Below, one piece after another: positions 22,860-34,500 of a DNA stretch of 64,000 nt (positions within the stretch are counted from its first letter, which is position 1; each line of letters begins with the position of its first letter). A program made the position numbers and the translations under genes. Source of the stretch: Hymenopus coronatus (lineage: Eukaryota; Arthropoda; Insecta; Mantodea; Hymenopodidae); the NCBI GenBank assembly GCA_030762935.1, contig CM060880.1:11132501-11196500 (forward strand). The letters run 5' to 3'. Under the pieces are notes generated by a model, which saw only the letters and a program-made list of their open reading frames with translations, ran no database searches and was not told where the DNA came from.

Positions 22860-23640
22860 AACACTAAGTACATTAATTCCGAAGTGAGTAAACTTCTTCT
22901 TGTATCACAGTTTATTCTAAGCAGATGCACTTTGATAATAAATTGTTTGTTTTCTTAGTAAAAAGCGATATTCAGGTTTTTCCGCGGAGAAAGTGCGAGT
23001 GCCAACGTTAATACTGTGCGTGTGTCACCGTCACGTATGTGACAGAGGTGAATCGATTAAGTGCTTGCCCGATTTTTACGTTTACAGTACAAACAGGAGC
23101 ACGGAGCTGGAAAACATTAATTACAGACGATTAAGGAGGCACTTTCCATTCCTTCACAACGTTCAATTAAGCGAGGGATTCATATCTGTGTTACCCTGTC
23201 CAACAATCCAAACTTTCATGCCTAATTGTGAACCAATGTACATACAACACGTACCATGCACATAGTAATGTATTGCATTGCACCCAAAAATTCGATATCG
23301 AGATTTCACCGGAAATTCATATTTTCAGAACCCCTGAATTCAAAAGAAAGCAATTTTAGAAAAATATCCTTGTGTGTTCATGTAGGGGGCATTCAGCCAG
23401 AGGTAACTACTGCAATATTACATTCCTCAGGTCACCAACAACCTAAAGTACTCTTTGTTGTTAGATGCTAACGACATTTTGTACCAACCTTGCCGAAATC
23501 TTCATAGTTTAATTGTAGTAATGCAATGACGACATAGCAGAATTCAGTGTATTTGACAGTTCTTTCAATGGCGTTTGTTAAAAACCCGGTAACTACAAAA
23601 TTGGTTTTTTGTGCTACGCTAGTAGTGATATAAAAGAAAC
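22860..23640. other. Gr-II to Gr-III intergenic region
   Basis: Contains a minus-orientation hairpin-element scrap at about 23265-23380 and a minus-strand open frame 23468-23653 whose 5' end overlaps the adjoining minisatellite. That frame has one hydrophobic stretch (FCYVVIALLQL) and ends near a possible donor AAG|GTTGGT, but I do not recognise it. Confidence 0.35.
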
Positions 23641-24755
23641 AATCCTCTATCATTTGGTGAAGTCCTGATATCCCAGAAACTATCCTCTATCATTTGGTGA
23701 AGTCCTGATATCCCAGAAACTATCGTCTATCATTTGGTGAGGCCCTGGTATCTCAGAAACAATCCTCTATCATTTGGTGAGGCCCTGGTATCTCAGAAAC
23801 AATCCTCTATCATTTGGTGAGGCCCTGGTATCTCAGAAACAATCCTCTATCATTTGGTGAGGCCCTGATATCTCAGAAACTATCCTCTATCATTTGGTGA
23901 AGTCCTGATATCCCAGAAACTATCCTCTATCATTTGGTGAGGCCCTGGTATCTCAGAAACAATCCTCTATCATTTGGTGAGGCCCTGGTATCTCAGAAAC
24001 AATCCTCTATCATTTGATGAGGCCCTGGTATCTCAGAAACTATCCTCTATCATTTGGTGAGGCCCTGATATCCCAGAAACAATCCTCTATCATTTGGTGA
24101 AGTCCTGATATCTCAGAAACAATCCTCTATCATTTGGTGAAGTCCTGATATCCCAGAAACTATCCTCTATCATTTGGTGAAGCCCTGATATCTCAGAAAC
24201 AATCCTCTATCATTTGGTGAAGTCCTGATATCTCAGAAACAATCCTCTATCATTTGGTGAAGTCCTGATATCTCATAAACAATCCTCTATCATTTGGTGA
24301 AGTCCTGATATCCCAGAAACTATCCTCTATCATTTGGTGAAGTCCTGATATCTCAGAAACAACCTCTATCATTTGGTGAAGTCCTGATATCTCAGAAACA
24401 ATCCTCTATCATTTGGTGAAGTCCTGATATCCCAGAAACTATCCTCTATCATTTGGTGAAGTCCTGATATCTCAGAAACAATCCTCTATCAATTGAAAAG
24501 GCCCTGATATCTCAGAAACAATCCTCTATCATTTGGTGAAGTCCTGATATCCCAGAAACTATCCTCTATCATTTGGTGAAGTCCTGATATCTCAGAAACA
24601 ATCCTCTATCAATTGAAAAGGCCCTGATATCTCAGAAACAATTTTCTGTCATTTGCTGAAGCCATGATATCTCAGAAATAGTCCGCTATCATTTGCTGAA
24701 GTCCTGATATCTCCTAAACAATGTTCTATCATTTGGTAAAGCCGAGGTATCTCCA
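23640..24755. repeat. 40-bp minisatellite, about 28 units
   Basis: The tandem unit is 40 bp: TATCCTCTATCATTTGGTGA followed by AGTCCTGATATCCCAGAAAC. Units alternate between variants AGTCCTGATA/GGCCCTGGTA and TCCCAG/TCTCAG. One 39-bp unit near 24361 shifts the register, and the last four units (after about 24640) are degraded. There are no unique spacers. Confidence 0.97.
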
Positions 24756-24759
24756 GGGC

Positions 24760-25436
24760 GTGTTTTGACCAAACGCCAAAGAATTATTAATAGGTATTAT
24801 TGTCTTAATTTTATAAATGTTCAACTTCGTACAAATTCACTCTTTGAGCTTTGCATTCTTTCCTTTATCAAAATGTAAATTGCTATTAACTAATAATTAA
24901 TAGGTTGCAATAAGAGTCAGCATTATTAATTTATTGTAAAATGCATAATACAGAGGCAATCTAGTATAACAATGTAGTATAACAATGTAATATAACAGTG
25001 CGTCAGAAGCAAAGTGTGTCTAGTTAACGCGTGTGCAGTTTGGCTACCGCCTTTGAGAGCACAATCGTCTTACAACAAAGGCTCTCCCTCCACTGTTATT
25101 TCTGCAGAGTTTCAACCTCTTAACATCCCCATCTTTTTTCTAGAGCAATTTATGTGTAATTCAACTACATTTGAAAGATTGGAAGCTGAGGTCTCAAGTG
25201 ATGTCACTTCCTTAAAATCAGAGTAGCTATTGGACTTCAAGAATACAGATACAACTTGCCCTTTTCTGGGTTTCGACATGGATTTATGACAGTCATTAGT
25301 TGTGAGTAGGATGCATTTCCATTGTGAGACAACTGCACTCGAATTTACTAGAAAATCCCTATCTGATAAAGGGAGTTATTTCATTTTGATATGCTGTTTA
25401 TATTCTTCCATTGACGTCTACGTTTATACCTTAAGA
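24760..25436. other. 3' flank of Gr-II
   Basis: AT-rich sequence downstream of the Gr-II stop. No other gene is supported; a plus-strand open frame at 25014-25226 has no recognisable features. Confidence 0.35.
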
Positions 25437-25535
25437 TTAATTCTCATTTCCAAAAGAAATAGCGTATGGTGTTTCATGTGATGACATACTAAATTGCAAT
25501 AACACTACCAAATACGTCACCAATGTAGATCCAAT
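25437..25535 (-). CDS. Gr-II exon 8 (C-terminus)
   Basis: Acceptor TTTCTCTTGTTGCAG, then IGSTLVTYLVVLLQFSMSS and a further tail of 13 residues to TAA at 25437-25439. Confidence 0.88.
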   Translation of the reverse strand: MGSTLVTYLVVLLQFSMSSHETPYAISFGNEN

Positions 25536-28500
25536 CTGCAACAAGAGAAAAAGAAATACAACAATGTTTAACATTTCATTAACATAAATCCAGGTGCCTC
25601 TCTAGAAGAACTATTTCACTTACCGAAATTAGCATGTGTCTGTTAGCCTCGGCGTACCCTCCAAGGTCTATAGCAGTATCTCGCGTGTGTATTACATGTG
25701 CAAAATTATTAAGCTGAAACAAAACACATTTAAAATTGTTTTATAAAACGTAAATGAGTTTCTATCCATTGTAAAATACTTATATATACTTTTGTATGTT
25801 TTTATTTTATTTATCTGTTTATTTAGTTTTTTAAGTTTTAAGTCCTTTATCCTGATTAGTCATACTATGAATGAAATCGGTGAGTTGACAAGTTCCCGTG
25901 TGATAAAAGTTAAAGTATTTTAAAACTGAAATATATCAAGAAATATCTCGAAAACGTTCAACTTGATGAAAAAAAATATATATAACGTAAATTGTGTGTC
26001 TTATCGAGATCTATGTATTTTGTGTAATAAGTTTTTGTCTATCTCTTACGGTTTACCAGTTTTGCAAAATTCAATAAAAATCACCCAGAATAAAGAGGCT
26101 ATTCCCAAAAAAATTCAAGATATACATTTTGTCATGTAAATATGTTAGAGCCGTTTTTAAGAAAAATATTTCCATGTAAAGGGTAGTTGGATGTGGGGGA
26201 ATTTTCTTGAAAATCTTCGTGTTGCATCTTTGGAAGACACCAAGCTTAAATGTCAAGTTTGGGATTTAACGGTCTTTCGGTTTTGAGCTATGCTGTCTAC
26301 AAACACATGCGCACACGCGGATCTTTTTCTAATTTTTTTTTTTTTAAGTTCAAGCATGTGCTGAAAATTCGAACTCGTATAGTAAATCTCATCAGGTCAT
26401 CTTCTGATTGTTCAGAAAGCTTTTGAATATAACATATTCTGAACTCACATATTTCTTCATGCAGACTTAAATGGCCTAGTAGCGAAAAATTGTGGAACGA
26501 TTTTGCAGTCTTTTGAATGAGATCATCAATATTGTCAAGAACTTAGCGATATACCAAGCTCCTAGCATTAGGGTTGTTGGCTAATCAGCCTCAAAATGAA
26601 TTGAGCTAAACCTCGAATTGCAATGAAAAACTGTCAATCATGATAAGCATTGTAAATGATTTCCGGAGGAAATGAACTTATGGATTGCAAATTTAAAAAG
26701 AAATCCCCTATTACAATTTCCAACTTTGGAACCGTAAATATCGGCGAATGTGATGTTCTATCTTTTGCCCAGCATCTTGATATTCTAATCATAAACAGGT
26801 TTAGCCAGTTTTCAGCACTTGAGCCACTGTTTTTGTTTATCAATAACCCATTCGCTTCGGTTGACATTACTCAACTTGGAGGTGCGACATGTGAGATTTT
26901 GGACATTGTAATCTAGAAGAATTAAAATCTTCAAGAAGATGTATCTTTGAAATCATGTTTATGAAGTTCAAGCAGCTTCTGGACTCTGGTGGACAGGATA
27001 AATATCCCATCATTGAAAGTGCTGCTTTAAAAACATTCCTTTTCTGGCTGGGCACATTTTTACTTTCTCTATATGTACTATGTACATAGCGTATAGAGAA
27101 GGTATTGCACTCCACCCAAAAATTCGATATCGATTCGATTAGGGTCCCCTGTATCTAAAAAAAGCATTTTCGGAAAAAGGTCCGTGTGTGCTTGTGTGTG
27201 TGTTCGTGTGTCTGTGAACACGATAACTCAAAAACGAAAAGTTGGTAAAATTCCAGACTTGGTATTTAAGTATCTTCCAGGGATGCGACACGAAGATTTT
27301 GAGAAAAATCCCCCCACTCCTAACCACCCTTTGCATGGAACAAATAAATGTATATCTTGAATTTTCTGGGAATAGCCTCTGAAGAGTACTTTATTCTAGA
27401 TGAATTTTACGGAATTTTGAATAACTGCTAGACCGTACGAGATGGGCAAAAACTTACTACACAAAAAATGTAGAGCACTTTAAAACACACAATTTGTGTT
27501 ATATACATTTTTTTTTTTTTTTTTTTTTGGTGGAGTTCATCGTTTGTGAGACATTCCTTGTTTTTCGTTTCTGCTATGAAAAACTTGTCACATAGCAACC
27601 AGTTTTTGACTGTCACTTTAACCTATGGTACTCCCTTATTTCGCTTCTACTTACAATGAAGCAAGTAATATGACTATTTTCAGATTTGCATGAAGTAAAT
27701 AGAAGCATAAGCTTTTTAACAGTAATTTGTTGCAGAGATGTAGAGAAAGCCATGTGAATGGAACACATCAGATTTTTGGGTCTCATTTTCGTCTACATAT
27801 GAGCATCATCACTGCCAAGCTACACATTAATTGTGTAAGTTATAAAGCTAGGCAATTTTAATTGTAATTCTTTGAAATTGTTTTACAGCGATAAAAAATT
27901 AATGATTGCAAAGATAGTGGCGCCGGCACCTATGTGAATGTGCCCGAGCAGAGGAGAAAGTTTATCAGTTGTATAAAAATGAACAGAATTGGATAACAGC
28001 GTCCTTTCCCACATCTCAAACATACTGTGTAAGACATGGAAATGTCTTAAACATATTGTATGTTAATAAAAATCTTTAGAAAGCATTTTGAGAATATTAA
28101 AATCGATATCGATATCGAATTTTTGGGTACAAAACAATACTTGATCTAACTACTACAGTTAAGTTGTGGAGAAAGTGCAAACTTGAACAGAGCCTTTAGT
28201 CAGTGCTACCAAAACTTTAAGAACGCCTTATAGCATACCTCGTATTGTAGTTCAAGATTCTCTGTATCCATCTTCATCGTCAACAAGTTGTCTAGGAAAG
28301 CGCTTCCAATCTGTAACACAAATCGAAAGTGCTCTTTGAGGAAAGAAAATCATATGGCTTTTACGCGCAGGAATATTCAACACTAATAAAATTGCTCTGA
28401 ATGATGTATGCGTTCCATCTATAAATACAAAACATGATTCCTATGTTTGTGAGATGTGGGAAGTGATCCTGTTTTCCCAGAAAGAGTCCTTAGAATGTTG

Positions 28501-31500
28501 ACCCGACATTTCTTATTTAAATGTGCCAAACAAATGACATTCTGAATGAGAAAGGTTCATGAAGCGTTTATTATATTTTGCTATATTTGTCTGCTCATCT
28601 TGGAGGATTTGTAGAACAAATATTGATTATTGACTAAATTCATTAAAATATTTCATAGAATTGTATTTACATTCCATTGTGCTAAGAAACTAAAATTTAT
28701 ATTTGGTTTTTCTATCATTCCCAATGCCATTTTTTCTTTGTAGCCTATGCAAAATAATTGCAAGTGGTTTTAAACCGTTTTCTTCAGAAACTTGATATTG
28801 ATGTATTTCCCGGAAAAGGGGTTTTTCTTTGCCATCGTGCTGCTGACGGCTACATAGGGTTTTAACGAAAGAAACGAATATAGGCTATCCAGCCTATTAT
28901 CACCTCAAGGCCACAGGTCTGCAACACGCATTACGTTTAGTTTCTCCTAAAGTCTTTTTTCTAACAGGGATAAGAAAATTTCACCATCAAGCCAACCCTT
29001 GTGTAGTCTATTCACATCTCTACCTCCAAATTGGTTGACACTACACTATCTTCTTGAGTAATCATTAAACGCAATCTGTCAGTGTGCTATTTCCATTTTA
29101 TATGTGCATAGTGTATCCCTTCTTAAATGAAAATACAGTGACAGTCTTATACTTTAATTTATTTTTATCAAACCATTCTATTACGTGTCCCATAAACCTT
29201 AACTCGGCTGATACACTACATTCTGTTTATTTATTTCTGTATTTATCTCAGTTTTTATAACTCTCTGTTGCAGAACTTTCTCTCTTTTTATCTCTCCCTC
29301 CCCTCAGGCATAATCTTCGTTTAAAAGTAATGGAGTCATACTCTTTGCTTGACGTTATGCTTAAACTATATACTCCTATTCAATTTGGTTTAATATATAA
29401 ATATTTTGAGCTTATCGTGTTTCCTGGACAACCACTTCACTGTCAGCGTATAATAAGAAGCTTACGGGTTTATTTTAATCCCAAATTGTATTAAAATTTC
29501 CGTTTACTAAGAAGAGCTTTAATATATTATTTAAACAACTAAGTCAAACGCTACAGCCTAATTGTTTAGTGTCCTTGTGCCTTGTAAGTGATATTGGTAT
29601 CTTAGCCTTGAAGGAGAGCTCGGTTGATTCACTAGCAGACGATGAACATTATCCTCATGAAACTCAACTTGAAGGAATGCTTGTTTGGCTGAGAAGCAAA
29701 CGTGCAACTCACCTGGGCGAAGGCTTGGTTTGCTGGTCGTAGATGATAAATATGATCATCATTATCATAAAACTCACCTTGATTGACAGCTTAGTTGGGA
29801 GTCGAAGATAATGACCATCATCTTTATAAAAATTGTCTTCAAGGAGCACTTGGATTGCTCTCGCAGACGACGAAGTTAAAACACCCACGAAACTCACCTT
29901 GAAGGAGGTTGGGTTGGCTGAGTCGCAAATGAGAAACTGTTTGAAACTCACCTTAATGACGGTTTGGTTGGCAGAGTTAAAGATGATTTAATCTTCTTGG
30001 TTGGCAGTGGTGTTGCCATAATTTTCATAAAACTCAATTTGAAAGAAGTTTGGTTTACTGAGTTACAGATGATCATTTAATCTTCTTGAAACTCATCTTG
30101 AAAGGGACTTGGTTGGCAGTGGTGTTGCCATAATTTTCATAAAACTCAATTTGAAAGAAGTTTGGTTTACTGAGTTACAGATGATTATTTAATATTCTTG
30201 AAACTCATCTTGAAGGAGGTTTGGTCGGCTGAAACGCAATGATGTTGGCATAATTTTCATGAAACTCACTTTGAAGGAAGTTTGGTTTACTGAGTTACAG
30301 ATGATGAAGATTATGTTGCTATCATCTTCGCGTAACTCGCCTTGAAGGAGGTTGTTACCAAGGTCGCGGGTTCAAATCCCGTGGAGGGTGATGGATTTTT
30401 TCGGGCGTGAAAATCCTCAGCATGGCTTCCTTCGGAAGGAAAATAAAGCTGTAGTGTTAGATTTACGGCACATAAAAGAATTTTAAGCCTGATAAAAAAG
30501 CCTCTGAGCAAAATTAAGCGGCCTTGCACGCCCAATATAGAATGGGACGTTAAGAACCGCAGCAGTTAAACAGCGTCCATAAATAAAACTCAATTTTAAT
30601 TTTTGAAGGAGGCCCTTCAGTCTGGGTAGCTCAATTGGTTAGATGCTGGCCTTATCTCAAGGTCGGGGATTCTAACCCAGCCCAGACACAAGGTTTTAAA
30701 TGTGATTAAAAGCGATAGCCCCTTACCAGTTGATTTAGTGGAAAGTAAAAGAAAGCCTACGAGGTAAAATTCTTGCACACCGGCGGCGTTGATGTGGTTC
30801 TAGCAATTGATAACTACATTAACGAAGAAAATAAATTCTTGAAGGAGGCTTAGTTGTTTAAGTCACAAATCACGAACACCATCTTCATTAAACTCACCTT
30901 GGAGTACGCAGGATGTGTTGCTATCGTTTTCATAAAACTCACCTTGAATGTAGCTCGGCTGGCTGAATCGCATATGATGAAGATGACATACACCATGAAG
31001 CAACACTCCACGGCCAAGAACAACAGGTCGATACGAGCTCCATGGGACAGGTTACTCAGGGCGTGGTACACGAACAGAGTCAGCGTCAGGAATATGTAGA
31101 GGAGGTAGAAGCCGTAGGTATAGCACAAAACTCTGCCTGTCTGACTGGCAAGTCTACTCAGCTGGAGCCAGAGGGCACTGTATCTCCGAACGGTGGCTCG
31201 ACTCTTGTGGACCTCCTGGATATGATTATAAAGAGTTTTACTGCGCGAACTTTGGAGTAATGGAGCGTTAAGGCTGGTTCATAATACATTGGGAACGAGA
31301 ATGAGAACAAGGATATACAGTGATAATTTTAATTGTTTTTTCACAGAAACCGTGTGTAGGACAGGAGTTGGACAGGTAGAGTCCATAACAGTTGGCCATA
31401 CTATGAATCCTGGGACTTAAAGTACTTGCAACATTGTAAGTTGTCATCTCAAAATAATTTGAGATCACCTTGTGGTTTACCGGGAAACTTGCGAGTCAGT

Positions 31501-34500
31501 TGAGAAATTCAATGCTATGCCGGCATGCTGCGATAGTAGCTCAGTGGTTCATATCCTGGCTATGGCATTGAATTTTTCAGTCTGACTCTACCTATCCAAG
31601 GATATACAGGTTTGCTTCACACACCTTGGAAACGTAAATAAGAATTGTTATCAATAGCAAAATTTTAAATAATGCTTAAAGCCAGTTCTTACTAGTAACA
31701 TTACTCAAGTGACGGACATTGATGACATCTGAAATGAATTAATGATTTGGGAAAGGAAGCATTTCACATCAGGACATGGTCCTGGTGGGATTTCAACCGT
31801 AGATCTCACCAGCCTGTGCCTATGACTGTGTTGGTTTGATAGCAATCTGGAAAGTCGAATGGATGCATCGATGAGTGACATGTTCATTGCACTACAATCA
31901 ACATAATTTTGTTTAACAAATTTCGAATTTCGGTGTAATAAACACTTCCAAAAGTTCCACCAGTATTTTTTCTGATTTCTCCTGCGAAAACTTCAGTCTA
32001 ATATGTTTGTAATAAATGGAATACATTAAAATTACTTAATATGCGTTGTTTTCGGTATTTTGCTGTTCAGATTTTGTTTTTTTATCTTTGGGTTTCACAG
32101 CTTTAGTTTACGGCCTTCTTGGATAAATTTTGCCATGAAGATAGCTAACCGAAATAAAAGTCCAATTTACGAGGGTCGGCTGATAAGACCCGGGCCTCTG
32201 AATAAAAACAGTATTTAAAAAAATTGTTTTCCTTTTATTTCTCAACATAATCTCCAGAAGGACTAATACATTTGTCATATCGGTGTTCTAATTTAATTAA
32301 ACCATCTCTGTAGAGCGATTTATCAAGGTCCTCGAAACGGCTGTTTACCGCATTAATGACCTCGTTGCTGTGAAATCTTTGTCCCTCAAGAAAGTTTTAG
32401 GTTTGGGAACAGATGGTAGTCACTGGGTGCTAGATCTGGCGAATATGGTGGATGTTCAAGCAATTCCAACTTTAATTCGCACATTTTTCCCGTTGCAATG
32501 ACTGTCTTTTCACCTCATCACTCAAACGTTGCAGTTAGCTTGCGTAGTAAAAGTGCTACTTTTACCCTTTTCCAAGTAATCAATAAAAATAATTCCCAGT
32601 GCATTCCAGAAAACTCTCGCCATAAACTTATCTAACAAAATTGACTTTGCCTTTTTTGGAGTTGGTTCACCTGGCGCAATCCACTGCTTTGACTGTCGTT
32701 TACTTTCTGGAGTGTATTGATGTATCCAAGTTTTATCCATGGTAATAAGCCGTCTCAAAAATTCACTGGAATTTTTACTGTAGAGCTCCACATTCTTAAC
32801 AGAAACAGTTTTTCTTTGCAACATTTGATCAGGTGTCAACAAACGCGGCACCCATCTTGCACAGACCTTGTGAAAGCCCAAAACATTACTTAAAATATTA
32901 CCTGCACGTTCTTTTGATATGTTTACAGCCTCTGCTTTCTCAAACAACTTTAATCTGCGGTCTTTCAGTACTAAACGATGAATTTTTTCAATGATCTCTG
33001 TAGTTGTCACTTCTACAGGGTGTCCAGAACGAGGCTCATCACTAGTGCTCGTACGTCCCATTTTAAACTCTGCAACCCACCTTTTAATCATTGAATATGA
33101 AGGGGCAGTCTTTCAATGTACTGTCCATTTCCTCCTTGATTTCTTTAAGCGTTAAGCCATTCAAATGGAAGTGTTTAATTACTGCTCGTTTTTCCAAATC
33201 CTCCATTTTCGTGAAAACTCTAAAGTTGTCTTGTTTAAAATGCTGTCATTGGAGAACTAAACAAGCTGTTGACCTGTAACTATGGATACAAGCTAGTCTA
33301 GAGTTAAACTATACGATGCTACAGTGTAACTGGCCTAGTGGCGCCATATCTGTGTGAGGCCCGGGACTTATCAGCCGACCCTCGTATAGAGAAGGTATTG
33401 TATTGCACCCAAAAATTGATTACGAGATGTCACCGGAAATATCTGTTTTGAGAGCCCTGAATTAAAAAAAAAGCATTTTTAGAAAAATGGCTGTGTGTCT
33501 GTTTGTGGGCAGCATAGCTCGAAATCTAAAAGACCGTTAAATGCCAAATTTGGTATTTAAGTTTGGCATCTTCCAAGGATTCGGCACGAAGATTTTCAAG
33601 AAAAGTCCCTCACCCCTAATTAACCTTTAGATGGAATATCTTCGAAAATTTTGATTTTCTCAAAAATGGCTAACGATTTTTATTAAAATATATTATGTTT
33701 AAGATGTTTGTATGACAAACGAAATGTATATCTTGGATTTTCTAGGAATAGCCTCTGAAGACCTCTTTCATTCTGGAAGACCTTTGTAGAACTAGTAAAC
33801 CGTAAGAGATATACAAAAATGTAGATCCCATTAAAGTGCACAGTTAATGCCATAGGCGTTTCCGTTTAAGAGATACTCAGGAGTAATGACTTCAATTTTA
33901 AGCCACTTAAACTTTTCTCAAATGGGAAGGCGTTTTTTTTTTTTTTTTGTCGTTTCTCATTTGTTTACTCCTGGCAAGCAAAGAGATTGGAATTTCAATT
34001 GTTTCACATAGCGACCGGCTATCGTTTTAGCCTGTGCATGTTCATATTTCGCTTCTACTTAGAAGGAGCTAGCAATAAGACTACTTCTGCTTATGTTGAT
34101 CTTGATTAGCTATTGTAGATTAATTTTTGAATAAAAGGTTTGTTTGTCAAACAGCTAGAGGTCATCATGTGAATCCAACACCTCAGAGTTTATTTTTCTT
34201 GAAATGCGTTTACTTTTTATGGGAGGCGATGGCAATTCATAACCAGACTTCTTCTGATGTCCTGCATGACAATTCAGCACTGTAAGATCTTCCAAGAACA
34301 AAAATCTCATGTTACATTCACATGACTTTTTCTAAATTGTTGTAACAAATTATTGTTAAACAGCTTATTCAGAAGAATAAGCTATTAGAATAGGTGGATA
34401 GAAATAGAATTATACAATTTATGATAGTTGAGATAAGCATTACCAAAAGCTACTTGCTTCCTTGTAAGTAGGAGTAAAATAAGGGAATACACTATGCAAA

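Noticed and set aside
23640..24755. Regular 40-bp array resembling a CRISPR
   Set aside because: Units are contiguous with no unique spacers and the context is an insect genome; it is a minisatellite.
30612..30690. tRNA-like sequence that could be called a tRNA gene
   Set aside because: It has A- and B-box-like blocks but no convincing cloverleaf and is followed by a shared SINE body; treated as a SINE head. The same applies to the other tRNA-like heads.
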